In this document: one piece after another, positions 1 to 13,105 of the stretch
Layout of the letters: every line of letters starts with the position of its first letter
Position numbering within the stretch: position 1 is the first letter of the stretch
Assembly: GCF_905220565.1 (NCBI RefSeq)
Contig: NC_059406.1
Location: forward strand, 9,124,001-9,188,000
Source of the DNA: Melitaea cinxia
Taxonomy: Eukaryota; Arthropoda; Insecta; Lepidoptera; Nymphalidae
Reading direction: 5' to 3'
DNA length: 64,000 bases
Made by a program: the position numbers and the translations under genes
Notes under the pieces: generated by a model
The model's input: the letters and a program-made list of their open reading frames with translations, nothing else
Database searches by the model: none
Told to the model about the DNA's origin: nothing

Positions 1-335
1 AACATATAATTGCGGCGATATAACAATGGTTAAAAATAATATTATAAATAAAAAAAAAAAACAAGAAAAGCCGCCTGCGTGAAGAACAACTATTAGAAAG
101 TCAATTGAAAAAAAAAAAATAAATAAATTACACCAATTTCAAACATTATGTACTGTACACTTACAAAAATCATGAAGGCGACTTTTTCAATTATTATTTT
201 ATTTATGTTTTTTTAGTTAGGCAAATTACGTAATCGATTGAATTTTTTTAAAGAGTGGTTGATTAAAATGACATAACATAACAATACACTTTATTGAACA
301 CCAACAGAAAATAATAATACGTATCAGATTGATTT

Positions 336-890
336 TTAACCGACTTCCAAAAAAGAAGGAGGTTCTTAATTCGACTGTATTTTTCTTTTTTTTTTGTATA
401 TATGTTACTTCAGAACTTTTGACTGGGTGGACCGAGTTCGACTTGTACGCAAAGGAAAAAAAGCCGACTTCAATTACATCGACATGTAATACAACAAAGG
501 TAGACGAAAATATAGTCAAGTAAATACGCGTTATTAAAGATTACTCAAAAATTTCTTATCAGATCTTGATGAAATTTAAATATGACTACACGATAAACAT
601 CAGCTTTCGATTAAATTAAAAATCATCAAAATCGGTACATCTAGTAAAAAGTTATGCGGTATAATACAACGTAGGTCGACGAAAATAGTCAAGTAAAAAC
701 GTATTATTTATATTACTCGAAAAGTTGTTGTTAGATCTCAAATAAACTCAAGTGAGACCAAATGACACACACCACCTTTCGATTAAAAAAAAAATTTGTA
801 GAAATCGGTCCACTCAGTCAAAAGTTCTGAAGTAACATACATAAAAAATACAGTTAAATTGAGAGCTTCCTCCTTTTTTGGAAGTGGGTT
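336..890. repeat. Rearranged copy of the AACCGACTTC element
   Basis: A plus-oriented 5' end (AACCGACTTCCAAAAAAG at about 338) is followed from about 463 by the same family in reverse orientation, starting with a GCCGACTTCAATTACATCGA segment and ending with GGAAGTGGGTTAAAAA near 890. The head-to-head arrangement suggests an inversion or two nested copies. Confidence 0.6.
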
Positions 891-1444
891 AAAAATAGAA
901 ACCGATTTTACACGTCTATAGAATTCCTAAGTCGACAAGCTTGAACAGTGAAAGATTTAGTATAAACGAAAGAGGAGTGAGAGGGAAATTCAAGAAGTAA
1001 GCTTTCCTCAGAACGAAAACTGCGTTCATTGGAATCACTAAGAAACTTAAATCGTCGTTTTAGATAAGCAGGTACAACAGGATTAAAAAGAATAGAGTAA
1101 AGTAAGTTGAGAATATACGTATTCCCGAAGTAGGGAATTGGGTGCCACTCAGGGCGTAACTACTGCCGTATCAGCCGTATCAATGATACGGGGCCCCCTA
1201 TTTACAGGGCCCCTAAGGTGTGTAAGCAAAAATTAGTAAAATGCTATCCACAATGTCACTTAATCTTGTGCTTCCTGGAAAAAAGAATAAAAAAACTGTC
1301 ATACATACCTATAGAGTTTTAACTTCAGAAATGACTGAAGTCTGAAAAGCAGTCCCCTTTTATCCGAGTCAAGCGTGCGCCCAATTGTTAATAACATTCT
1401 GTATCGTTTATTTCGGGATTCAGTTAATCATTATTAACAATGAA

Positions 1445-1802
1445 TTAATCTTTTTTATATAAGAATGGGGCACACAAGCAGACGAAGCCATCTGATTTAT
1501 AACGGCTACCGTCGCCCATGGCCTTTAGAGAAAAGATGTAGAGACTAGACGCTTTAAAACCCCCAAATTTTAGCAAGGTCATTCCACACTTTGAATGTAC
1601 GCGGAAACATTGCGCACGAAGCTCGCACATTGGTTGCAAACCACTGGTGGATACAATTAGCACCACTAGACTTCTTGACATCGAAATAATGCAGAACACG
1701 ACAAACGACACTGCTCGTAGTGCACATTACGCATCGCGTGTTCGCACCGTGGAATGCTCGGTGGTGCTTTTCCCTCATCGTCAAGAGTTGAATTCGACGC
1801 AA
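1445..1802 (-). pseudogene. Possible LINE ORF2 C-terminal fragment
   Basis: Two overlapping minus frames give a segment with CAMFPRTFKVWNDL, which resembles the FPRT..LWN.LP motif near the C-terminus of insect LINE reverse transcriptases. It is short, frameshifted and without the upstream reverse-transcriptase core. Assignment rests on this motif alone. Confidence 0.3.
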
Positions 1803-3357
1803 AAAGAGTGCAAAGAATTTCGCTTACTTTTTCGCATAATATGCCAGAGAGCCTTCAGGTTCGCGCAATGATGGAAGTGTAGACTAAAAAAAGTTACCTT
1901 CGACAGCTTTTGTAAGAAACAAAAGGCATGGGTTCCATTTGGAAAGCCCAATAGTCTCTCGCCAATTCTGCTGTGTTTGAACTTTGCCCTAGCGATTTAC
2001 TACCTGTAAGACCTGGAGGCAGCGTTGAATCTCTTCTTCAGGTTATGCGCCTGTGAATCCCCCATATAGATGCGGAAGATTCATAGGAATTCACTAATAG
2101 TATTGGCCTCACAGGCTGAAGCGAACGATCCCCCGCATCTATTGCTGCAGGTCAAGGCTAATAACTCTCCAGCTTGGAACTACAAGCTCTTTAAATTAGC
2201 TTAAAATCCGAAATTCAAAACATTCATTCCATTAAAGAACTCATGGAATTATTACTGATAAAATTCAATAGCCTTGCATCCAATTTTCCGGAGGTATTAA
2301 CTTGATGTTTTTCAAAACTAAAACTGATAAAAAATTACCTAAGGATTTCGATGGAACAGGAACAGCTACAGCAGACTACACTCACTATTGTCTATTCTAG
2401 GAGGAAGTTATAATTTATAATCAATAAATATTTATTTTAATTCAATGCAAGCATTTTTTGTGAGAAATCTTTACCCATCATTTGCCTGCCCCCACTAATT
2501 TTGATACAGGGTCCCAAGGTTCCCGGGGTTCCAAGGAATGCTACGCTAGTGGCGCCACTTGAGTTTTTTACGCAATTGAGAAATATGATTCTATTTGCGA
2601 AGTCCAAATACGAATCGCATAGGTACATAGATTCGACCAAATTTAATAATCTGCTCCTCAGTAATGTCAAGAAAACAACTAAGCAATTTTTTACCGATGA
2701 AAAAAAACAGAGGAGGGTCTAAAGTCGCTACGTACCTATATTTATTTATGTTTGACCATTCATAGCTTTTTACAAAGTATTCCGAAATTGATAAAAAAAT
2801 ATATTGGAAAGAGTAAACCCCGAAGTTGTTTTTCGCCTAGGAGGCGAGGAAGAAGCGCGGCTCGCAGATTGCTTGGCATAGGCATGGGAAAGAGCAGTCC
2901 TAATTTTTTAAACTTTCTTATTGTATTTTTTATTAGTATTACGGTAATAATAATCATAATATACTTTTTTGAAATCCTTGTATTGAGCCCTTTTGATACC
3001 AAAAACAAACAACACAGTTATTTACCATAATTATCATTGTTATTTGTTAGCGAAACCCTTCGCTAGCCCAGGTTTACACAGTGTTACAATAAAAACCGCA
3101 TATACAAATACGGTTTTATTGTAGTTATGAAAAGAGAAATTATTTAATTTTGTTAATACGAATTTTAGAAAATATCGACTAAAAATAACATCACTAGTGT
3201 ATCGATATAATTGTCGACTATGAGGCATCACTTCGCTGGCGTATATACGTATTGCTTTGACCCTTCCCTCCCCCAGACCTATCCCCCAAAAAGCAAGAAA
3301 GGGACAACTGCAGCTCAGACCGTTTTAGGTATATAATTTTTGACCAAAACAGTGTTT

Positions 3358-3669
3358 CGTAGTCGACTGTTTTCTCCTCAAAACATGGCAATTTTTTAAA
3401 AATTTTTTTTTTAGAAAATAAAAGAAGACTTCGGCTATGCCCCTATGTTTTCATTTTTTTGAAAATATGCATATATTTTTTTTAATGAGTGTCTGAAAAT
3501 GTACAAAAAATTATGCAATATTTCGAGTTTTTGAAGTCTCCTAATTCCTATGATAATAAGAATATGAAAAAAATCAAAACATAGGGGCATGGTCATGGCA
3601 GCAAAGAGTTCTATGTCACAAAAATATTTGATCTAGTGTCATTATCCAGGGAGAAAACAGTCGACTACG
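3358..3669. repeat. Nested inverted repeat, MITE-like
   Basis: Outer arms of 20 bp match perfectly in inverted orientation (3358-3377, CGTAGTCGACTGTTTTCTCC; and 3650-3669). Inner arms of 15 bp (3437-3451 and 3576-3590, core ATGCCCCTATGTTTT) are also inverted and extend with one mismatch into T/A runs. The single strand could fold into a long hairpin. No target duplication was identified. Confidence 0.55.
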
Positions 3670-3863
3670 TTTGTATGGAGAAAGACCCGGTACCCTTTCC
3701 TCTTAATTTAACTGTATTTCGGTGCGAAGGTCCTTGTCTCCTTCGAGTCGGCGAGTATTTTGAACGCAGAGTCGACCCAAATACTTGTCGAAAACATCGC
3801 AGCAATTATAATCGAGAAAGTAAATCATGTATCGAGCTATCGATTCACATGTGCCCACCGTAA
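3636..3863 (+). other. Unrecognised Cys-rich 75-aa open frame
   Basis: An open frame running out of the inverted repeat encodes a segment with FRCEGPCLLRVGEYFERR and later Cys residues, ending in CPP. Its base composition is less AT-biased than the surroundings. I recognise no family. It could be a degraded transposon coding fragment; splice sites and homology are unknown. Confidence 0.15.
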
Positions 3864-4371
3864 TGACATTTTCAATGACGCGAGTTCAATCCAATTCCCA
3901 TTCGTCTGCAGCCGTAGAAGTTTCAGGTGATATAAGCGATAGGAAGCCTTATTGCGTAGGTATTAGAGCTTACGTATGTTTATCTTCGATATATGTGTAT
4001 ACATAAAATGCGTATCAACTTATAAATTTAGATCTGTAATCCTTAAAAAGTATACACGATTATAGGTTTTTTTAATGACAAAATCGGTTTCAATTTTTTT
4101 CTTTTACTTTTCATTTTTGGAATGTTAAGTTTACCCCTCGCGGTACTATTTACGTTAGTGAATAAATAAATAAAAAGTATAGTTTATCTTAATCGTAGAT
4201 AACATAAAATATAAATTTTCTATTAAAATATTTAAATTGATAAAAATCTCAATTAAAAGCAAAGTTAATGTTAAACGTTGTCATACAATATTTATCATTA
4301 TATCAATTCCACACTTAATGTACTATTAAACAAAAAGTGATTTTTTAAGTAAAAACGCTTTACGCACGCTT

Positions 4372-4535
4372 GACTTGGGGATTCAGCTGGTTAATGCGTG
4401 ACGAGGGAGTTACAAAAAGTGTGATCTGGCGAGCCGAATAAAGCAAGAGAAGGGGGAGCACACATTTTATTTCTCTCTTTCGAGAGAAGAGACGAACGAA
4501 CGAGGGAAGACTTGTCGTGTGGTCTAAACACTCGT
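4372..4535 (+). repeat. Dispersed repeat, CTTGACTTGGGG type, copy 1
   Basis: It begins CTTGACTTGGGGATTCAGC and ends GTGTGGTCTAAACACTCG plus a T run. Related copies are at 14757-14897 (plus) and 23579-24040 (reverse), with the same end and a run of GAGAGA-rich sequence inside. Class unknown. Confidence 0.5.
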
Positions 4536-4555
4536 TTTTTTTTAAATTAATTTTT

Positions 4556-5182
4556 AACCAACTTCAAAAAAGGAGGAGGTTACTCAATTCAACCGTAATT
4601 TTTTTTCATGTATGTTCGGGGATAACTTCGTCGTTTATGAACCGATTTTGGTAATTTTTTTGTTGGAAAGGAGATATCCTAAGTGTGATACCGTGATAAG
4701 GAAAACAGGATATAATAATAGGATCCTAGAGAAATCGAGGACACCCTCGAAAATCCGCATAACTTTTTACTGGGTGTACCGATTTTGATGATTTTTAATT
4801 TAATCGAAAGCCCATGTTTATCATGTGGTCACATTTAAATTTCATCGAGATCTGATAACAACTTTTGGAGTAATCTTTGATAATACGTATTTACTTGACT
4901 ATTTTTTGTCGACTCTATTGTGATGTATTCTAATTTCTATAACAATTATTTATACACTTCCTAACCGCTTTTCTATGCGCTGTCCTATACCCAAAGGTTG
5001 TCTGGAAGAAATCGCTCTTTTAGCAATAAGACCGCCTTTGTACATCTTCCTCTAATTATACTACTTTTGTTTGTATCTTTTAATGAAGTGCAATTAAGAA
5101 TATTATTATTATTACCTACGTTGTATTACTTTTCGATGTAATTGAAGTCGGTTTTATTTCGTTTGCCAGCAAACACAATTAT
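4556..5182 (+). repeat. AACCGACTTC element, near full length
   Basis: Its ends match the family: AACCAACTTCAAAAAAGGAGG at the left and GAAGTCGGTTTTATTTCG with a GTTTGCCAGCAAAC hairpin and ACAATTATT at the right. It lies directly beside the CTTGACTTGGGG repeat. Confidence 0.65.
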
Positions 5183-6249
5183 TGCCTTTAGATTTTTACT
5201 AGTATGCATAGAAATAATAATTATAAATTTTAAATACAACAAATATGTTATTAATTATAGTAAGGTGTCTTTTATTATGTTATTTAAAAGTACAGTTAAG
5301 CAAACTTCCAAAAAAACTATATCCGATTCAAATTTATATCAATGTTATACAGTATAAAATTACTATACTGCTGTTTGATTATTACTGCTGTTTCATTGTC
5401 CGATTATTTTATAACCTCGATTTTAAATACCATTCTGCCTAAACATCGTTTCAAAGAAATCCACTAACTGACAAACACGGGATGACTAACAAGTTTTTCA
5501 ATATTGTTAACTATCCTTACTTTTTACCTATAACGCATCCTCATAAACTCTTAATCCAATTTAATTTTAATTAATATCTAAACCACTAGTATAAAAGCTA
5601 GAAATGTAACTGTCTTAACTTACTTTTGTTTAAGACAACCTTAGTCAGTAAGATTAGGATGCAAAAACGAATTGCTAAATCGATTCTACGTCGAAGTCGG
5701 CTAAGGTTATTACTGAACGAATAATGTAACATTATTTGTCTTAACGAGTCTTATAATGCCCGCGAGATGTCAAGAAATTTTAAATCAGAAACAACCGAGC
5801 TCCGTCGTCGATAACCAACCGTTCACGGTTTATAAGCCTTGCGTTTCGTACGACGATTTCATTGAAAACACCTGCGCGTTGTTCATTATATCCTTATTTA
5901 TACTGAATACACATTGATACTAATCTTGGTCTTTATTTTTTTTAACGTTTATCGTTTATGTGTTTGATAACGCTCCTAGATGTATTTAAAGAAAACTGAT
6001 ATTTTATACAATATTTCTATATTGTAGTTCGAACCTTAATTTTCATTAATAAAATCACGAATTAATCGATTTAAGAATGGCGTGAATTGGGTCACAGAGG
6101 CAAGAAAGATATAATTTGTTTGTGTTTGTTAGGTGTAAATTAGTACCACAATTAGTTTTGTTATGTATTACATAGAAGTTGAGTATTATTGTTGTACATC
6201 GACTTGTTTTACATCGATTGACATGCTTAAGTAGTTCTTATGTTCTTAC

Positions 6250-9200
6250 CGAGTCTGAGTTCACCGAAGTTACCGCAGCCGATCTTTTTGCCGACGCGGA
6301 AGTTGGGCCCGACCATAAGGACCCCCGAAGACGAGGTGACGGAATGTCGCGACGTGTGCATCGCGCCGCTTCCGCCCACGCCACGCCCACCCACCGCACC
6401 GGTCGCGCTGCAACAGTGTGTGAACACCCTTATACTAAACCAGCTTACGTCTCAAATGTGTTCAAAAGTGTTGGGAGAGCTATTTTCACAGATGATTGAT
6501 TAGTGCATTTTTTAACCTGTTAGATACAACCAACCGACTTAGAAAACCAGTTAAACATAGATTTTTGTTCAAACCTTGGTTCCAATGCACTGGCCTTAGT
6601 AAAATTATAAAGGAAAAACATTGTCAATAAGGTTGGTCGAAGCAAATAATGATTTTCCTTTAGTTTTGAAAAGAAAATAAAAACACAAAATTTCCATACC
6701 CATAGGCCATAAGTCTTCCACAGCCCACCATCGAGAAATTTAAATTCTGAATAATAAATTCACTTGATCATTATACATATTGATTTAAAACAACATAGAG
6801 CATTAGAATGATCGCCAAATATTTGTGCTGCATATGTTTGTATTTTCCTCTCTATGTCCTTAGCTATAAGATTCAATATAATTATTATAATTTGTAGCTG
6901 AAGACCTCGAATCAAATAAAGATCATCTTGACAATGACTTTCATACCACTTTATAGCAAACAAACGAAGGATTTTCAACAAACACAAAAGATTATTTGAT
7001 TTTACTATTAAGAATGCTATAAATAAAACAGCTTTTCGAGTATAGGATGTGACTGCTTATAGTAATTGCTTCTATTGTCTCAGTAATGGACAAAGGAAAT
7101 AATGATGTGTGCTTAGAACAACTTTCTATATAAAATCAATATTTCTGATAGATCTAACACAAACAACCTTTATAAGAAAATTCATAAGCAAATTACACAA
7201 AAAAAAAGAACACAAAATTAATGTGCAGAATCATTAATGTGTAATAATAGTTAGTTTCAATTGATAAATAAACTAAGTTATATTAAAAGGAGTGTAAGCT
7301 TTTGAAATAATATATTGCAACTAATGTATGACACATGATTTGTAGTGAGTTCAGAGACACCCAACAGGTTCAAGGTTAGTTTGGAGATTGGTCGTTTATA
7401 TTTCTACTACATTTTATATTAAGTAAATGTTATACTTGGAAAAATTCTCTTTGCCTGTTGTTTTTAATTATATACAATGTTTAAGTCCTATATTAGTTAG
7501 TAATAAATACCATGTTTCTAACAACTGAAAAAAGTAGTCTTAAGTTTTTGGAACGAAGTTCCTTACGGCAGGCTTGACATTCGGCTGAGCAAGCGGACTG
7601 AAAAAAATGTGATACTAAAACCGTAAGAAAAATATATAACGGAAGTGACATAATATCAGTCACACGACTGTATAATATGATGTTTGTAAAACTAAAACAT
7701 TACTAGTAAACTTTATTTTTAATTATTTATGTAATTTTATACTGTCGATAAAAATAAATAAAGACACATGTTTTTTTATTTCACTTAATAGTTTGAATTA
7801 TTATTATTATCGTTATTACTTTGTTTGATTTATTTTATTTTACGGTATTTGTTATTATCTAAAATACTAAATTTCCTAAATACTTTTATGTACTTAATTA
7901 AAAACCAATCAACAAAATTAAAAAAAATCAAGAACTAGATTTTTTTTTTTATTTCCACTGTTTTTAAAATTGTGTTGCTTCTATACTATCCGAAGGAACT
8001 TCGTTCCTACTAGGTGTCCCATGACACCACATAATTTTTAAGACTTTTATGATTTATTTGTCATTTCTAAAAATATCTTTCTGTAATTGTTTGTGGCAAC
8101 ATTTGATGAAGCCACAAACAACTAAAGAAAACTGATTCATACATTATCCTGAATGATATTATGATTATACTGGGTAGGTTTAAAAAAATCATTCTACTGT
8201 AGTAATAAAATAAAAAAAATTCTAACATCCTCTTTATAATAAAACTAGCTGACCCAGCAATCATTGTCTTGCCACTATATGCTATTAAAAAATAAGGGTT
8301 GGTGGTAGAAGGGTGAAAATATAGGGTTGTATGTATCTTTTAGTGCCAAATCATTATAAAATGAAAATATAAAATTTTGTCAAAAAAATAAATAAATACA
8401 GATTTAGGGGTGGGACACCCTATCATTTAGGGGTGTAAAAAAGCAACAAACACTGCGACACAAGAATTTTATATACTAGATAATACTGGTTTATGATTAC
8501 TACTATGGAAAAAAATTGAACTAGTTTCTTTCATTTTTACCTTTACAAAATTTAAAATACGAAGATTTGAAATAAACTTTAAGTAGAAGAGAAAGCCTAT
8601 TGCAAATTAGATTACAATTAATTACCACCATACACAGTTAAATTAACATAAAATGAGTATTTATAATAAGTTTAACTATTTAGAAGAAATTTAAAAAATC
8701 CATTCAATACAAAACTACTCATAATTGTATTTGAATACTTATCTACAATAATAGAGTATTGTATGTAGTTAATAGTAAATAAATAGTATATTAAGTGTTG
8801 ATGTATAAGAAGTTGATGTATCAGAAGTAATTACTGACTCAGTCAATAAAGTTAAGCTGTTTTGACCAAGGCTTATTATACTAATATTAATCTTGTGAAT
8901 GTGTAGAAAAATAAAACATTTAATTCTCATAACAAAATTATCTTTCTATTATTGTAATTGCATGTCAGTGTAATTTTTTAAAGACTGTTAAATACAATTA
9001 GGTAAGTAATATTATTAAGATGGTAATTAATGAACGGTATCTTAAGAGTTATCTCTGTATTACAAATACACCATAATCAAGTTAAGTGTACATTGACTGC
9101 AATGAATCATACCAACCGTTATTGGCATTGAGTCTAAAAGTGAAAGTTACTTGATGCACTGCCATTAACTAGACTTGAAAACAATTTTAGTCAAATTTTT

Positions 9201-11261
9201 ATTATGAAATTAACATATTCAAGTTTTCATTTTGTTACTGTTTTTATAATATTATAATATGAAATACCATTTACCTACAAATTTGTCAAAATAAAAGTAC
9301 CATTAATTTTATTTGTTTGTCTCTTTTCATAATTTTCTTGTTTCCATTATTAAATTAATTTTATATCAAATTTCAAGGAAGTGATAAATCTGTCATTTGT
9401 ATTACACTAAATTAATGCACTAATATTTTTAAAGCTACTCTATCTGTGAACACGAATATTTAATGGAAACTATTTCTTTACTGACTACTTCTTACTGACA
9501 TAAAAACATTTTAGTAAGTATATTCATTACAAATGACTAAATAACAATAAACAGTAAAATTTCTATGTTCGAAATGTTAATGTATGTTAAGGTTAAGTAG
9601 CAACACTTACAATTTTCTATGCATTACCAGTGTTTATATGATTGATTATCTTGTTTGAGTGCAGTTTAAAACACATACTTATGTTATTACACCCATCACT
9701 TTTGCAACAGTCACATATCAAATTTATGTCAAGATACATGGCTAACAAGATTTCACTTAAAATAGTAAAAATTTGAATAACAAATCACTTCACTGTATGA
9801 TGTCAATCAGTTTTTTTACACTGAGCCCAAACTTGAATGTATTGTACAACAATAACAAATATATTTCATACAAATTTTGCATTGATAAACAAGTATTGTT
9901 TTTATTAAGAATGTTATCGAGAGTATTGTGAAAGATATAACAAGATGTTTACGTTTTATGATTCACTACATACAACTATTTATAGTATTAACACCATCTA
10001 CCTACATGTACAGACTGGTGGTATTCCCACTATTCCCTTTTATATGACTTTTCAGGATAGTTTTTGTTATTTATAACAAAGGATTGTCTTATATAATTTT
10101 GTCTTTATAAAGTTTAAAAGATGACAACTGAGAAGTGATAAGATTACTACTTAGATAATATATATTTTTTAGTTTTACTCACTACTTAGATTTTATATAA
10201 AACAAAATAAATTATTTATGAGCTTACTTTCATAATATATTCTGTTTAAATGAAATTCAACAAATTATAGATGTATAAATAATATTAAATTTCAAAGACT
10301 TTAATATAACTTAGAAACTCACAAAATGATATAAATAAAAATGTTTAATAACTATTACATAAATATTTGAATACTCTTATAAGATCACAATATGAATTTT
10401 TGGTTTTATAATATTGATTAAATTAATAAAATATTTAATTTAGTATAATTTTAGGGTATAAATATATTTTGGTTAAAAAAAATATATAAATATAAACCTT
10501 TTTAGCAACCTTACTCAAGTCACCATAATATTAAGAATGATGAAATGAATTTAATGTTAAAGTGATAATCTTATAAGCAATTATTCATAACATTTTCATG
10601 TCTCTGATAATGATTCTTTTTAATAATTTATTCTTTACTGCTCTAAAATCAATGCAGTGCATATTTATATTGTTAGGTTATTTTTGATGACGACATACAA
10701 TTGAGAATTGTATCAATTCTTTTGAGCTAGTAAGTTTGTAACCAGTATATTGCACTATAAAGAAGTCAGTTATTTTGTACTTTTGCATTAATGAGCCTAA
10801 AACATTGAATATGCAAAGTATAATTGATTAACATTTGGTTAAATAATATTTCACATAAGTAAGTTGTAAAGATCTGTATTTCTTTCAAAAATTGATACAA
10901 ACTTGGTTGTTCTTACTACAACTCGCCATCATTGACATTTTAAGTAATTTCTGTTATTTCAAGCGTTTTTAGGAGAATTAAGTGCATTAGTCTTGCTGTT
11001 TAAATCTATATTTAAATTTAATTATGTTGTATAGGATTTGTCAGTAAAATTTCCTTTGTAGAGACAATGTTGGTAGTAATGAATGTAGAAAATAGCAAGA
11101 GTAAACATACAGCTATTTAAAGGAAATGCAACTAATGGATTGAGGTGAATCATACAAAGCAGTCTAGTCTACTGATAATAGTAAAAGCATGATCCTTACG
11201 TGGAAGTTCTTTTGTCGTCGCTCTGACGTTCCTTGTCCTTGTTACCCTCACGCTTATTCAT
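6250..11261 (-). CDS. gish: Casein kinase I gamma (gilgamesh-like), 5' part, exons 1-2
   Basis: Membrane-associated Ser/Thr kinase of the CK1 gamma family, which acts in Wnt and vesicle signalling in animals. Two coding exons are seen on the minus strand. Exon 1 (11261 down to 11200) starts at ATG, encodes the basic stretch MNKREGNKDKERQSDDKRTS and ends phase 2 at a GTAAGG donor. Exon 2 (6407 to 6250) follows a TTGCAG acceptor; its first base completes a Thr codon. It encodes a Gly-rich linker, HTSRHSVTSSSGVLMVGP and then NFRVGKKIGCGNFGELRL, the start of the kinase domain with the Gly-rich ATP loop, and ends phase 1 at G|GTAAGA. The exact phase match over a 4.8-kb intron supports the model. 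The VAIK lysine and the rest of the kinase are not in the window, so they must lie to the left of position 1. Reading through the exon-2 donor would give GKN, which the family also has here, but a stop follows quickly. Confidence 0.86.
7550..8033 (+). mobile_element. GGAACGAAGTTCC MITE, copy 1
   Basis: A non-coding element of about 480 bp with inverted ends: GGAACGAAGTTCCTT at the left, AAGGAACTTCGTTCC at the right. It is followed by the short hairpin GGTGTCCCATGACACC and ACATA. It is inserted in a T-rich site. Other copies are near 15585, 18157, 40376 and 62488. Confidence 0.7.
8245..8480 (-). mobile_element. Helitron-like non-autonomous fragment
   Basis: Read on the minus strand it starts TCTAGTATATAAAATTC and ends GTCAGCTAGT. 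A related copy is at 28116-28436. A TC start and a CTAG end are Helitron hallmarks; no Rep/helicase coding is present. Confidence 0.45.
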
Positions 11262-11392
11262 AATATAGGTTATGATGTGCAGGCACTAAGCCCAACACCT
11301 TAGTTCACTCCCAGAGCCCACCGTCTGTCGGGGCCACACCACGCCGTAGTCCATGTCACAGCCTCCAACCACTGCACTGCAATCTCGCCATT

Positions 11393-11432
11393 CCACTGCA
11401 CACACCACCAATCCACACCCAGCACTTTTATA
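11393..11432 (-). promoter_or_regulatory. Candidate core promoter of the kinase gene
   Basis: On the minus strand TATAAAAG lies at 11432-11425 and an initiator-like GCAGTGG around 11400, about 31 nt downstream, the normal TATA-to-start spacing. It would give a GC-rich leader of about 140 nt ahead of the ATG at 11261. This is inferred from motifs only; an upstream leader exon cannot be excluded. Confidence 0.35.
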
Positions 11433-13034
11433 AATATTGCTATTTTTATATTATTTTGACACAGCAAGCACTACACTACAGAATTTATCTCAAAATCATT
11501 TTCGTCACACTGAAAACACGATACAGATGTTTCGACGACTCGTAAATTTACTGTACGGTAAAGGCAATCTCGGCGTAACTTTTCTTTTTATAATTGATAA
11601 TGACTTCTGTATAATAATTTAAATATAATACATCAGGAAAAGAACGCAAACCATTATGGGTCGCCGTGCCACTGTTATGTTCACTGAAGAGTAACAACAA
11701 GCAATGTAGGTGGTAAAATCTTTACCAGACTAATGAATAAATTTAACTTTAGGACGTGTTGTATAACGCCTTAATTAAAGATTGCCGATGGTAAAAGTGG
11801 AAAAATCATCGGAAAAACCTAATAATTGACAGCTCCTCTACTATGTGGGAAGTCAACCCAAATAAAATTATCTGTCGGCACTATTCGTACTGCAACAGAT
11901 TAATTGGAAATATTTCTCTTGTCGAAGTTCACACCACTCATTACAATTAAATTAGCAAGCAAATAAAATCACAGTACGTAATTTCTGATTAGCTTCGCGT
12001 AGTCGCCGAAACATCAAAATTCAAATGGACATTTGTCCTGATAAAAAAGTTTAGGTTTTGTAATGGCCACCAATGGTACACTTTAGTCACTTTTATAACT
12101 GTAATTTATGAATCCTGTTTTTTAAAGGTAAAAATAAGAAATTTTATTATCTAAAACTTTACCCAAATATATACCAACTAACGACAAAATTTCATAGTTA
12201 AAAATATTATTTCAAAGAATAATCACTGAAATATCGCCATTCGGCGCATGCGCAAACTTGTAGCAGATGGTGTTGCTGCACCAAAAATAAATGTTTTTTA
12301 CTAGCTACTTTGTAATCTATAATTATTTATTAAACGATTTTAACTTTTAATTAGAGTTTTTTAATGATGTCGATTGCCTAGTTATATGTTAAAACCTTAA
12401 TGTAATATTATTATTGTTCATATTTATCTCAATATAAATATAAATGTATGATGAAGTCATATAAAATATATCTAGTACTGAAGTATAGGTAGGTACTTTC
12501 TCTTCGTTCTTTGTATAATAATGTCTCGTTCAAAATAAATAAAAAAGTATATGGAAAATGTTAGCATGCAACCTTAAAAGTTAATCTGAAATACATGTAA
12601 ACGAAGCCTAATTTTATGTAATTATCGTATTTACAGTTATTTGCATTTGTTATTGTTTACTAATATACTATATTCATATGTGTAATTAAAGCTTTTTTAC
12701 TGTGTTTTAATATATTTAAGTCACATGAAGTAACATAGTATATACTTGCGTGTAGGAGGTAATTATTCATTATTGAAAATCTTCAAAAATATGAACGCAG
12801 TGCAAAAAATATATTAATTCTTAAATAAAACTATATTTGTAAAGTAATAAAATAGTTATAATATATATTTTTTATAATATTATTATAAATATTTTATTAT
12901 TCCACTTGTTTATTTGAAAGCTTACGTTCATTGAAAACTTAAACGGGTTCAAAATGGCGCCAATATTTAAAACAAGAGTATTTGATGATATAAGAGATTC
13001 GATTCATTTATAGAATGTATCATTCTATATCTAT

Positions 13035-13105
13035 CAGTCAGTCAGTCAGTTCAACCTATAGCAGTCCACTGCTGGACATAGGCCTCCCTAAGTTCGAGCC
13101 AAGTA
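13035..13105 (-). repeat. 3' tail of a LINE/SINE-type retroelement
   Basis: It contains GTCCACTGCTGGACATAGGC, the reverse of the CCAGCAGT(A/G)GACTGTATAGGCTG tail also present at 38930, 41239, 49972 and 62631. It is a 3' fragment only. Confidence 0.55.

Larger units (their letters stand above)
1..6249. other. Kinase intron 2 (inferred), no exon seen
   Basis: AT-rich sequence to the left of CK1 gamma exon 2. I looked on the minus strand for the next kinase exon (VAIK, HRD and DFG regions) and found none. It holds repeat pieces at 336-890 and 4556-5182, a possible LINE C-terminal fragment at 1445-1802, a nested inverted repeat at 3358-3669 and a dispersed repeat at 4372-4535. The remainder shows nothing I can name. 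Confidence 0.6.
6408..11199. other. Kinase intron 1
   Basis: A 4.8-kb AT-rich intron on the minus strand between the two kinase exons. It contains a GGAACGAAGTTCC MITE at 7550-8033 and a Helitron-like piece at 8245-8480. The stretch 8500-11190 is AT-rich and I see no coding or repeat structure in it. Confidence 0.7.

Noticed and set aside
1175..1191. Perfect short palindrome CCGTATCAATGATACGG
   Set aside because: A 7-bp stem with 3-base loop next to GGGGCCC runs; probably part of an unidentified repeat, with no terminator or gene context.
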